In this document: positions 35,916 to 44,051 of the stretch, piece by piece
How the letters are laid out: each line of letters starts with the position of its first letter
How positions within the stretch are numbered: position 1 is the first letter of the stretch
Assembly: GCA_033344795.1 (NCBI GenBank)
Contig: JAWPMS010000001.1
Span: 2,914,001-2,978,000, forward strand
DNA: 64,000 nucleotides
Direction: 5' to 3'
Source of the DNA: SHLQ01 sp033344795
GTDB lineage: Bacteria; Actinomycetota; Acidimicrobiia; Acidimicrobiales; SHLQ01
The notes under the pieces: model-generated
What the model was told of the DNA's origin: nothing
Databases searched by the model: none
The model's input: the letters and a program-made list of their open reading frames with translations, nothing else
Position numbers and translations under genes: made by a program

Positions 35916-38033
35916 TTATCTCCTCTGAAGATAGATCAAGATCGCCGACTCGGGATCGAGAGCAGGGAGCTGTATTCCGAAGGCCGACAACACGTCGGCG
36001 GGTATGTCCTGCGCGCCGCTCTCAGCCCATCGAGGTTGACTCGTTGCCAATCCGAGGGCGCTGTCGCCGAGCAACACGAGAGACACGTCGTAGTTGGATG
36101 TGCGGTCGAGGCCCGGGAACTGCATACGTTCAGGAGTCGCGTTTCGAGCGACCGCAAGTTGGGCGACCGAAAACAACGCCTCGCTCTGGTCCTGTGCAAC
36201 GACGCCCATGATGTGCAGGCCGGGATCGGCCGCGTCGACGTGCCAGACGGTACCGGTGTGCATGAGACGACGGTGTTGTTTGTGCAACGCCAGAATCTCC
36301 GAAAGGTGGCGGCGTTCGCTTTCGGACGCATCGAGAAGATTCCATTCGATTCCGAAGTGCCCGAAGAAAGCGCTCGTTGCGCGAAAACCGAGGCTGTGGC
36401 GACGGCCCGAAGTGTGCGATCGGTTGGGGCCGATGTGGGCACCCATGACCTCCGGTGGGAAGAATCGCAGCAGCCCGCTCTGGATGCGTTGCCGTTCGAG
36501 TGCGTCGTTGCTGTCGCTTGTCCAGATGCGATCGGTCCGTTCGAGGATCCCGTAGTCGGCACGAGCACCGCCTGATGAGCAGCTCTCGATGTCGACACCC
36601 GGGTGATTGGACCGAAGTGCGTCGATGAGCCGATAGACCGCCAAGGTCTGTTGGTGTGCCGCTGCTCGGTCGCCCGAAGCAGGTTGGGTCAGATCACGAT
36701 TCATGTCCCACTTGACGTACGCGATGTCGTGATCGCTCAGCAGTTTGTTCAGGTGTGCGAACAGGTAGTCCCAGACGACCTCCTTCGTGAGGTCGAGCAC
36801 CAGCTGGTTGCGGCCTGTGACCCGGTCATATCCGGGCACTCCGAGGGCCCAATCGGGGTGCGCTCGAAAGAGATCGGAGTCAGGATTCACCATCTCCGGT
36901 TCGACCCAGATGCCGAACTCCATGCCGAGTTCGTGTACGTGGTCGATGAGCGGCTCCAATCCGTCCGGCCAAACATCCGCGTCGACCCACCAATCGCCCA
37001 AGCCAGCAGCGTCATTGCGTCGACCGTGGAACCACCCATCGTCGAGCACATAACGTTCAGCGCCCACCTCGGCGGCGACGTCGGCCAGTGACTTCAGCGT
37101 GTCGAGGTCATGATTGAAGTAGACGGCTTCCCACGTGTTCATGTGGATCGGGCGCGGAGCGTCGGGGGAGGGATGTTGCGGCCGGGCCCGAAGATGACGA
37201 TGGAACGACCGGCTCACGCCGTTCATTCCCTCGTCGCTCCATGCCAGGTACACGATCGGCGATTGATACGACTCACCTGACGTGAGCCGCAATTCGTCGC
37301 CCAGCAAGACTTCACCGAGCTGAAGGACACGACGCCCGTCGGTGAGAACCTCAGCTCGTACCGCGGCGTTGCCCGACCATCCGAGGTGCGCTCCCCACAC
37401 GCGGCCGGTCTCGTTCGTGAACGAGGCTTGACCGGCGAAGACCCATGGTGGTTTGTCGTGAGACGTTCGGCCTCGTCGGTTCGCGATCTCCACCGCGCCG
37501 ACCCGCCAAGGCAGGCGCACCTCGTGAAACTCGTGTACCCAGCGACCTTCGGGCACCTGGAGTTCGGTCACTTCGGGCGAGACGGGGATGGTCACCGCCA
37601 TTCGATTGAGGACATAGTCGGTTTCTGCGTCATTTCGCAGTGCAACCTGAGCGGTGACAACGCCCTCGGCACCCAGGGTGAGCGTGGTGATCACGGTGAG
37701 GCGGGCGATGGCATCGTTGCCGGTCGAGACGAGCGTGTTGTCACCCATGGCTTCACAGCTGACGAGCGAGAATCGCGGCGACCAAGCCGATCCATCGGCT
37801 CGACGTCCCTCGATTCCCGGCTGGCCCAACCATCCGTCGCTCTCGACAGGGAGCATCGTCGCTCGGCCCTCGACGTCCAGAGAGGCATTTGCGACCGATC
37901 GTTCGCCCAGCAGGTCCAAGAAGTCGAGATTGCCGCTGAGGGGTCGGCCAAACCAAACGAGTTCGGGGATGCCGGTCGAGGCATCAACAACAAGCTGACG
38001 ATGAGCGGTTCTGAGAACGTGAAGACGAGACAC
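35916..38033 (-). CDS. Alpha-galactosidase, glycoside hydrolase family 36
   Basis: A protein of 705 residues that removes alpha-linked galactose from sugars such as melibiose or raffinose. The GH36 catalytic nucleophile is the Asp in YVKWDMNR near residue 443 and the acid/base is the first conserved Asp region in SDSNDALERQ near residue 503; MNTWEAVYFN, VLDDGWF and EPEMVNPDSDL are further family blocks. I chose GTG 38033 (VSRLHVLR) with GGGAG upstream because the frame open to 38417 runs into the divergent DeoR-type gene. No signal peptide, so cytoplasmic. It is divergent from the regulator and followed by the ABC ATPase gene. Confidence 0.9.
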   Translation of the reverse strand: MSRLHVLRTAHRQLVVDASTGIPELVWFGRPLSGNLDFLDLLGERSVANASLDVEGRATMLPVESDGWLGQPGIEGRRADGSAWSPRFSLVSCEAMGDNTLVSTGNDAIARLTVITTLTLGAEGVVTAQVALRNDAETDYVLNRMAVTIPVSPEVTELQVPEGRWVHEFHEVRLPWRVGAVEIANRRGRTSHDKPPWVFAGQASFTNETGRVWGAHLGWSGNAAVRAEVLTDGRRVLQLGEVLLGDELRLTSGESYQSPIVYLAWSDEGMNGVSRSFHRHLRARPQHPSPDAPRPIHMNTWEAVYFNHDLDTLKSLADVAAEVGAERYVLDDGWFHGRRNDAAGLGDWWVDADVWPDGLEPLIDHVHELGMEFGIWVEPEMVNPDSDLFRAHPDWALGVPGYDRVTGRNQLVLDLTKEVVWDYLFAHLNKLLSDHDIAYVKWDMNRDLTQPASGDRAAAHQQTLAVYRLIDALRSNHPGVDIESCSSGGARADYGILERTDRIWTSDSNDALERQRIQSGLLRFFPPEVMGAHIGPNRSHTSGRRHSLGFRATSAFFGHFGIEWNLLDASESERRHLSEILALHKQHRRLMHTGTVWHVDAADPGLHIMGVVAQDQSEALFSVAQLAVARNATPERMQFPGLDRTSNYDVSLVLLGDSALGLATSQPRWAESGAQDIPADVLSAFGIQLPALDPESAILIYLQRR

Positions 38034-38175
38034 GAAGTGGCTCCCGGGGGGCGTGCATCTTCGTCGAACGAAAGCTGCAGTATTTGGGTGGTCGCCCTCC
38101 AGTTGACCACAAGTCCGGCGGATCTCTCGACATCGAGTGGTCGCTGTGAAATCGATGGTTTGTGATCTCAGCGGC

Positions 38176-38219
38176 CAAGATTTGCGCTTTTTGGTAGATC
38201 TGGTGTATTTTGCGCAGCA
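38176..38219 (+). promoter_or_regulatory. Candidate promoter and operators of the DeoR-type regulator
   Basis: TTGCGC (38182-38187), 18 bases, TATTTT (38206-38211), eight bases, ATG: a promoter with almost no leader. ATTTGCGC (38180-38187) and ATTTTGCGC (38207-38215) overlap it as a repeated motif, recurring at 39058-39076. They are candidate operators for the regulator itself and for the divergent alpha-galactosidase gene. Confidence 0.45.
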
Positions 38220-39041
38220 ATGAGCGAAAATAAACCAGAAGCTCCGCCGATTGGTCGTTTGTTGGCAGCGCGAAGACGTGACGTTATTCGCCGTGAAGTC
38301 GAGCGCCACGGTGGTGCACGCGTTCGGGATCTCGTGGAGCTGCTCGGCGTGTCTCCGATGACCATCCGTCGAGACATCGACGTGCTTGCCGACGATGGAC
38401 ACGTCCTGCGGGTGCACGGCGGTGCCGCGATCAACCCGAAGTCGGGGCCAGCCAGCTCCGATGAGCCGAGCTTCGACGCGAAATCACGCCGCCAATTCGG
38501 CGAGAAATTCGCCATCGCGTCAGCGGCGTTCGAGATGATCAAGCCGGGTAGCTCAATCGGGATCACCGCAGGAACCACCACGGTCCAGCTCGCCGGTCTG
38601 CTCAGCGAGATCGAGGATCTCCTCGTCGTGACCAACTCGGTCGCCGTTGCTGAATTACTCCCGGGAAAACAACGGCGAAACGTCACTGTGTTGGTGACGG
38701 GGGGAATTCGGACGCCATCGCGAGCGCTCGTTGGACCGGTCGCTGATTCGGCGCTTGCGAATCTTCACCTCGATCAGCTGTTTCTTGGCGTGCACGGTAT
38801 GGCGGAGGGGACTGGATACACCTCCCCGAACCTGCTCGAAGCCCAGACCCTCAAGGTTTTTGTGGAGGCCTCCGAATCGGTCATCGTTCTGGCTGATCAC
38901 ACCAAGTGGGGAACCGTTGGCCTCTCGAGCATCGGTCCTCTTGGAATCGCCGATGCGATCGTCACCGACCGGCTCATGTCGGACGAGGCAATATCGACGC
39001 TCGAAGGACAGGTCGGACGGGTCATCGTCGCTGGCAACTGA
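38220..39041 (+). CDS. DeoR-family transcriptional regulator
   Basis: A 273-residue sugar-metabolism regulator. The N-terminal DeoR helix-turn-helix is RRDVIRREVERHGGARVRDLVELLGVSPMTIRRDID, whose tail MTIRRDI is diagnostic. The C-terminal part is a phosphosugar-isomerase-like sensor: GSSIGITAGTTTVQLA, VTNSVAVAELL, TGGIRTPSRALVGP and LADHTKWGTVG match the DeoRC block that binds sugar phosphates. Given its neighbours it probably responds to a phosphorylated intermediate of galactoside use. It is divergent from the alpha-galactosidase gene and upstream of the ABC transporter genes. Confidence 0.92.
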   Translation: MSENKPEAPPIGRLLAARRRDVIRREVERHGGARVRDLVELLGVSPMTIRRDIDVLADDGHVLRVHGGAAINPKSGPASSDEPSFDAKSRRQFGEKFAIASAAFEMIKPGSSIGITAGTTTVQLAGLLSEIEDLLVVTNSVAVAELLPGKQRRNVTVLVTGGIRTPSRALVGPVADSALANLHLDQLFLGVHGMAEGTGYTSPNLLEAQTLKVFVEASESVIVLADHTKWGTVGLSSIGPLGIADAIVTDRLMSDEAISTLEGQVGRVIVAGN

Positions 39042-39057
39042 GATCTATGGAATGTGG

Positions 39058-39156
39058 ATTTCGCAGAATTTTGCGGTTCCTGCCCAGCTGGTCGGACAGT
39101 TCGCATTTGTTTCGCTAGGGTAGTTTCTGTTAGTTACACCGACTAGTTACACCGAC
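39058..39156 (+). promoter_or_regulatory. Operator-like repeats upstream of the galactoside transporter operon
   Basis: ATTTCGCAGA and ATTTTGCGGT (39058-39077) lie ten bases apart, one helical turn. TTCGCATTTGTTTCGC follows (39099-39114), then TAGGGT (39116-39121) as possible -10 box, then two adjacent copies of TAGTTACACCGAC (39131-39156) that would start a few bases past the transcript start. Together these suggest a regulated promoter for the transporter operon. Confidence 0.5.
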
Positions 39157-39243
39157 GTCCGCTGGCGTTCAGCAATATTCGGCTGAATTGAACCGGTTAG
39201 GGCGGCATTTGGGTGTGCGCACCCGGAGGGGAAGTAAAAGAAT

Positions 39244-40629
39244 ATGAGCAATAACGAGACTGAGCTCTCACCGAGTCCGTCTGAGGTGGGATACCGACTC
39301 GATCGGCGTTCGGTTCTGAAGGGTTCGGCAGGCGTCGCTGCAGTCGCAGCTGCTGGCGGAGTGCTCGCGGCGTGTGGCAGCGATGATGATACGACGGCGA
39401 CCGACGCTCCCGCAGCAACCGACGCTCCGGCGGCAACCGACGCTCCGGCGGCAACCGAAGCGCCGGCTGCGTCCGGAACGGTACGGGTCGGATCGAACTA
39501 CTCCGACGAGAAGGCAAACACGGCTCTCAAAGCAGCGCTCGATGCGCAGCCAAACGCCGACATCACGATCGAGCTCAACGAGGTCGACCACAACACGTGG
39601 CAGGAGAACATCAACACCTACCTGCAGGACCCCGCCGATGACGTGATTCCGTGGTTCGCCGCGTTCCGCCTCGGCTCGCTTGCCCGTCAGGATTTCCTGC
39701 TCGACATCTCGGATGTTTGGACCGACAAGCTCGACGGCGTCCTCAGCGGCGGCTTCAAGCAGGCGTCAAGCTGGGAGGGTGCGCAATACGCCGTGCCGTG
39801 GACGTACTACAGCTGGCAGGTGCACTACCGCCCGAGCGTCTGGGAAGAGGCAGGTCTGACGCCACCCGACACATGGGAAGAGTTCCTCTCCGTGTGCCAG
39901 GAGTTCCAGGATCAGGGAATCACGCCAATTGCCTTCGGCAATGGTGGCAACTGGCCTGCGATGGGAACGTTCGATCAGATCAACTTCCGTCTCAACGGAT
40001 TCCAGTACCACGTCGACCTCATGGCCGGCAAGGAAAGCTGGACCGACGATCGAACGAAGGCTGTCTTCACCGAGTGGGCGAAGATGCTCGAGTTCACCCA
40101 GGAAGACGCAAACGGTCGCGAATGGAACGATGCGGGCGCCGCACTTGCAAATGGCGAGGCCGCGATGATGGTCATTGGCAACTTCGTGAGCGACGTGTTC
40201 GAAAACGAAGCACTCGATGACCTCGACTTCTTCGAGTTCCCGATTCTCAACGACGAGCACGGGCGCGACACCGTCGAAGCCCCCATCGACGTCTGGAGCA
40301 TCGTGGCGAGCCCAGAGAACCCCGACGCAGCCAAGGAGATCGTTGCGTACTTCGGAACCAAGCTTGCACAGGAGACGTACCTGACCGGTGCACCTGGTCT
40401 GCAGGCACCAAACGCTGAGGTCGACTCGGCCAAGGTGCACAACACGCTTGCACAAAAGAGTGCGGCGATCGTGCAGAACGCGAAGAACGTCACGCAGTTC
40501 CTCGACCGCGACACCGAGCCAGCGTTCGCTGGTGAGGCCGGCAAGGGATTTGCTGATTTCTACGCCGATCCGAGCAAGATCGACGATATTCTCGCTGATC
40601 TGCAGGCCAAGGCTGAAGAGCTCATCTAG
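39244..40629 (+). CDS. Sugar ABC transporter substrate-binding lipoprotein
   Basis: A 461-residue extracellular sugar-binding protein. The N terminus has a Tat motif (DRRSVLKGSAG), a hydrophobic stretch and the lipobox VLAACGSD at residues 41-48, so it is exported folded and lipid-anchored. A Thr/Asp/Ala/Pro linker with four ATDAPA-like repeats follows. The mature part is an MalE/solute-binding type 1 fold (TWEEFLSVCQEF, VVIGNF-like FVSDVFENE). GGAGGGG lies upstream of the ATG. It is the first gene of a transport operon; a stable hairpin (40673-40705) after it may raise its mRNA level above the permeases. Confidence 0.92.
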   Translation: MSNNETELSPSPSEVGYRLDRRSVLKGSAGVAAVAAAGGVLAACGSDDDTTATDAPAATDAPAATDAPAATEAPAASGTVRVGSNYSDEKANTALKAALDAQPNADITIELNEVDHNTWQENINTYLQDPADDVIPWFAAFRLGSLARQDFLLDISDVWTDKLDGVLSGGFKQASSWEGAQYAVPWTYYSWQVHYRPSVWEEAGLTPPDTWEEFLSVCQEFQDQGITPIAFGNGGNWPAMGTFDQINFRLNGFQYHVDLMAGKESWTDDRTKAVFTEWAKMLEFTQEDANGREWNDAGAALANGEAAMMVIGNFVSDVFENEALDDLDFFEFPILNDEHGRDTVEAPIDVWSIVASPENPDAAKEIVAYFGTKLAQETYLTGAPGLQAPNAEVDSAKVHNTLAQKSAAIVQNAKNVTQFLDRDTEPAFAGEAGKGFADFYADPSKIDDILADLQAKAEELI

Positions 40630-40664
40630 ATAGTTAGGAGATGCCGCCTCACGCGGTATTTCGA

Positions 40665-40705
40665 GGAGCGACCGCTCCGCCACGCTGATTGAGCGTGGCG
40701 GAGCG
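40665..40705 (+). other. Strong intercistronic hairpin after the binding-protein gene
   Basis: CGCTCCGCCACGCT (40673-40686) and its perfect 14-base complement (40692-40705) flank GATTG. GGAGCG at 40665-40670 can compete for CGCTCC, so a second smaller hairpin is possible. No T-run follows, so an mRNA-stabilising or partly terminating role is more likely than full termination. Confidence 0.75.
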
Positions 40706-40755
40706 TTGCTCCCAGTACAGGGGGAACGAAATACGCAGTCAGCCAGGGGAGGGCC

Positions 40756-41790
40756 ATGACCGCAACCAAAGTAGAGAACACCGAAGCGGTCGAGGCGCCG
40801 AAGCCCAAACGACGGCGGGGTCGATTCACCGGTCGCGACCGCTGGGTCTTCTACGCGATGGTCGGTATCCCGGCGACAATCCACATTCTCGTGGTTTGGA
40901 TTCCCACGCTTGTTTCCATTTTACTTTCGCTCACGAAATGGCGTGGAGCGAAGGTTCGCTTCACCACCGACGGACCGGACGATCAGGGCGACTTCATCGA
41001 CATCGTCGGCTTTGAGAACTACGACTCGGTTCTGTTCGGAGCATTCTCCGACGACACGATCCAAGCCCTCCTGAACAACCTGTGGCTTCTTCTCGCGCTC
41101 TTCTTGGGCCCGACGATGCTTGGCATGTTCCTCGCGTATCTTCTCGACAAGAACATCCGAGGTTCGCGCTTCTATCAGAGCTTGTTCTACACACCGGTGG
41201 TTCTGTCGCTCGCCGTGGTCGGGTACATCTGGCAGAACATCATCTACAACCCCGACGACGGCCTGGCGACGTTCTTGTTCGGCAAACGGCTCGAAGATGG
41301 GACGATCGACAGCATTGACTGGCTGGGCAATCAGGAGTTCTTGTTCTCCATCGGGGACTTCGGCCTCTCGAAGAACTTCATGGCCGTTCTGGTCGCTATG
41401 GCCTGGAGGCACACCGGATACGTCATGGTGCTCTATCTCGCCGGAATGAAGAGCGTCGACGCAAGTCTTCGCGAGTCCGCGGCCCTGGATGGCTGCAACG
41501 AATGGCAGACGTTTCGCCTGGTGCTCTTTCCCGCTCTGCGGCCCATCAACGTGATCGTCGTCGTCATCACCGTGATCGAGGCTCTGCGTGCCTACGACAT
41601 CGTCAAGGTGCTCGACGAGCCGCGAAACACCGAAATGTTGTCTCACCTCACCACGAACGCGTTGGTCGGCGAAGGTGCGGACAACATCGGCAGGGGGTCT
41701 GCGTACGCAACACTGCTGTTCATCCTGTGCATCGGCTTCGTTCTCTGGTACGTCACGAATCACTTCCGAGATCAGGAGGAGGCGACATGA
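40756..41790 (+). CDS. Sugar ABC transporter permease, MalF-like
   Basis: A 344-residue membrane protein with six hydrophobic segments after a basic N terminus (KPKRRRGRFTGRDRW). The permease EAA motif that contacts the ATPase is SLRESAALDGCNEWQTFRLVLFP near residues 238-260. A short N-terminal segment plus a large loop with the family-like FVGFENYD-type sequence (IVGFENYDSVLFGAF) matches MalF/UgpA. A GGGGAGGG ribosome binding site precedes the ATG. Its stop overlaps the next permease's ATG (ATGA), so the two are translated together and form the membrane channel. Confidence 0.92.
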   Translation: MTATKVENTEAVEAPKPKRRRGRFTGRDRWVFYAMVGIPATIHILVVWIPTLVSILLSLTKWRGAKVRFTTDGPDDQGDFIDIVGFENYDSVLFGAFSDDTIQALLNNLWLLLALFLGPTMLGMFLAYLLDKNIRGSRFYQSLFYTPVVLSLAVVGYIWQNIIYNPDDGLATFLFGKRLEDGTIDSIDWLGNQEFLFSIGDFGLSKNFMAVLVAMAWRHTGYVMVLYLAGMKSVDASLRESAALDGCNEWQTFRLVLFPALRPINVIVVVITVIEALRAYDIVKVLDEPRNTEMLSHLTTNALVGEGADNIGRGSAYATLLFILCIGFVLWYVTNHFRDQEEAT

Positions 41791-42956
41791 CAACCGTCGC
41801 GCCGGCCACGACCACCTCGACGATCGTCGTGAAGAAGAAGCGCCCAAAGCCGCAACGAATCGTCCTGCACGTGTTTCTCACGGTGCTCGGCCTCTTTTGG
41901 ATGGTCCCACTCGTGCTCAGCGTGTACTCGTCGTTTCGGCCTTTCGCCGAAACGGAGGCCCGCGGTCTTCTCAGCCTTCCCTGCGGGGTCGTTGGTGATA
42001 GCGACCCGGCGTGCACAACCGAATCTGCGCAGGCCCGTAGCTCATTCAGTTTTGACAACTACGAAGCGGTACTCGAGCGCGGCCAGTTCTTGGACAAGTA
42101 CTGGAACACCGCCCTGATCTTGATCCCCGCGCTGATCCTCACCTTGTTCCTTGCGTCGCTCGTGGCATTCGCTGCCAGCCGCTACAGCTGGCGGTTCAAC
42201 GTCTTTTTCCTGGTGTTGTTCACTGCAGGAAACCTCTTGCCCCAACAGATCATTGTCGCTCCGTTGTTTCAAACATTCCGCCGCATTCCATTGCCACCGA
42301 TCTCGCTGGGGACGGTGGTGATGTTGTTCCTGTTCGCCGTGGCGGTCATCGTGTTGCCGAGGTTTGGTAAATCGAATCTGGTGAAGTGGTTGGTAGGCGC
42401 GTTCGCACTGAATCTTGTGGTCGGGCTGATCACGGGCATCGCCGGAGACGCAATCTCCGTGCTTTCGCTTCCGTTCGATCTCATTTTGCCGGACACCGAG
42501 ATCGCACTTTCGAATTCGGACAAGCTCAACAATTCGAATTGGGCGATCATCTTGTTGCACGTCGGTTTTCAGATGGGCTTTTGCACATTCGTACTGAGCA
42601 ACTACATGAAGCTTCTCCCGAAGGAGCTGAACGAGGCAGCCCTTGTCGACGGCGCCGACATGTGGACGGTGTATTCAAAGGTTGTGATGCCGCTCACCCG
42701 ACCGGCCCTCGCAGCTTTGGCCACGCTCGAATTCGCCTGGATCTACAACGACTTCTTCTGGGCGGTGATCTTTGAGAACCGCGGTGATGATCGGCCGATC
42801 ACCTCCGCCTTGAACAACCTGCAGGGAGAGTTCCTCACCGATACCTCACAGGTGTCTGCGGCTGCCGTCTTCGTGATTCTTCCCGTGATCATCGTCTATC
42901 TCGCTCTCCAACGTCACTTCATCGCCGGACTCACCCTTGGCTCTACCAAGGGTTGA
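41787..42956 (+). CDS. Sugar ABC transporter permease, MalG-like, with an extra membrane hairpin
   Basis: A 389-residue permease, about 100 residues longer than typical MalG-type proteins. TM1-TM3 are standard; then residues about 171-249 contain two additional hydrophobic segments (LGTVVMLFLFAVAVIVLP and VKWLVGAFALNLVVGLITGI) joined by a basic turn, plus a short loop. The normal C-terminal core resumes with FQMGFCTFVLSNYMKLLP, and the EAA motif ELNEAALVDGADMWTVYSKV contacts the ATPase. ATG 41787 has AGGAGGAGG just upstream. The expansion is odd for this family and appears to be in frame and intact. Confidence 0.9.
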   Translation: MTTVAPATTTSTIVVKKKRPKPQRIVLHVFLTVLGLFWMVPLVLSVYSSFRPFAETEARGLLSLPCGVVGDSDPACTTESAQARSSFSFDNYEAVLERGQFLDKYWNTALILIPALILTLFLASLVAFAASRYSWRFNVFFLVLFTAGNLLPQQIIVAPLFQTFRRIPLPPISLGTVVMLFLFAVAVIVLPRFGKSNLVKWLVGAFALNLVVGLITGIAGDAISVLSLPFDLILPDTEIALSNSDKLNNSNWAIILLHVGFQMGFCTFVLSNYMKLLPKELNEAALVDGADMWTVYSKVVMPLTRPALAALATLEFAWIYNDFFWAVIFENRGDDRPITSALNNLQGEFLTDTSQVSAAAVFVILPVIIVYLALQRHFIAGLTLGSTKG

Positions 42957-42959
42957 CGC

Positions 42960-44051
42960 GTGGGTCGATCCGTAACCGCACGCGCCCCCGGGCGCGTCAA
43001 CCTGATTGGTGAACACACCGACTACAACGATGGTTTCGTCCTTCCACTGGCGCTGCCTTTCGAGACGGTCATGTTGGTCAAGGCGAACGAAGAACGCGTC
43101 GTCCGGTTGGAGTCAGAGGGCTTTCCGAGCGCCCGGTTCGCCCTCGAAGACGACCCGAGGAGCGTCGAGCCGTGGGCCCGGTACGTGGCTGGAATGGTCA
43201 GCCTTCTGACCGAGGAGGGTATCGATGTTCCCGGTTTCGACGCCTGGTTGACCACGACCATTCCCGTAGGTGCCAGCTTGTCTTCGTCGGCTGCCTTGGA
43301 AGTCGCGACGGGGTTCGCCGTGTGTGCTCTCGTCGGCGTCACGCCCGACCCCGTCGTGATTGCTCGACTCGGTCAACGTGTCGAAAACGAAATCGTCGGT
43401 ATTCAAAGCGGGATCATGGACCAGCTGATTTCGGCCATCGCGACGAAGGGTGCAGCGACGATGATCGACTGCCGATCACTCGACACGCAGGCCGTGCTCC
43501 TTCCCGAGCACGCAAGTGTCGTGATCATGGACACCATGACCCGTCGCGAGTTGGCTGACAGCGAGTACGACCGCCGCCGTGCAGCGTGCGAGCGGGTGGC
43601 TGCAGCCCTGGGTGTGGCCGCACTTCGCGACGCGAGTATCGAGGATGTCGAATCCCTCCCGGCCAGTGTCGATAAACAGCGGGCGATGCACGTCGTCACG
43701 GAGAACCAGCGTGTCCTCGATGCTGTGGAAGCGTTTGGTGACGGCGATCTGCAGCGGGCCGGCGATCTCATGAATTCGAGCCATGCAAGCCTCAGCTCGG
43801 AGTACGAGGTGTCTTCAGCGGCTCTCGACGAGATGGCCTCGATCGCTCGGAGTCACCCGGCGTGTTTCGGGGCCCGTATGACCGGTGGGGGGTTCGCCGG
43901 AAGCGCTGTCGCTCTCATCGATGCCTCGATGTCGGACAGCTTTGTCGCACACGTCCGTGCGCAGTGGGAGCTCGCTCGCGGCGTATGCCCCGACGTGTGG
44001 GCTGTCACGCCTCAAGCTGGTGCCTCGGTGTCCCCAGTTAGCCCGGCGTAG
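42960..44051 (+). CDS. galK: Galactokinase
   Basis: GalK phosphorylates galactose to galactose-1-phosphate. The 363-residue GHMP kinase shows the galactokinase signature APGRVNLIGEHTDYNDGFVLP at residues 9-29, the phosphate-binding GASLSSSAALEVATG (motif 2) near residue 103 and the C-terminal TGGGFAGSAVALI. The start is GTG at 42960, four bases past the permease stop, so it is part of the transport operon. galT and galE are not in the window. It overlaps the convergent gene at 44038 by 14 bases. Confidence 0.95.
   Translation: MGRSVTARAPGRVNLIGEHTDYNDGFVLPLALPFETVMLVKANEERVVRLESEGFPSARFALEDDPRSVEPWARYVAGMVSLLTEEGIDVPGFDAWLTTTIPVGASLSSSAALEVATGFAVCALVGVTPDPVVIARLGQRVENEIVGIQSGIMDQLISAIATKGAATMIDCRSLDTQAVLLPEHASVVIMDTMTRRELADSEYDRRRAACERVAAALGVAALRDASIEDVESLPASVDKQRAMHVVTENQRVLDAVEAFGDGDLQRAGDLMNSSHASLSSEYEVSSAALDEMASIARSHPACFGARMTGGGFAGSAVALIDASMSDSFVAHVRAQWELARGVCPDVWAVTPQAGASVSPVSPA

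Noticed and set aside
38034..38417. N-terminal extension of the alpha-galactosidase
   Set aside because: It would overlap the start of the divergent DeoR-type gene, and its translation has no resemblance to GH36 N termini.
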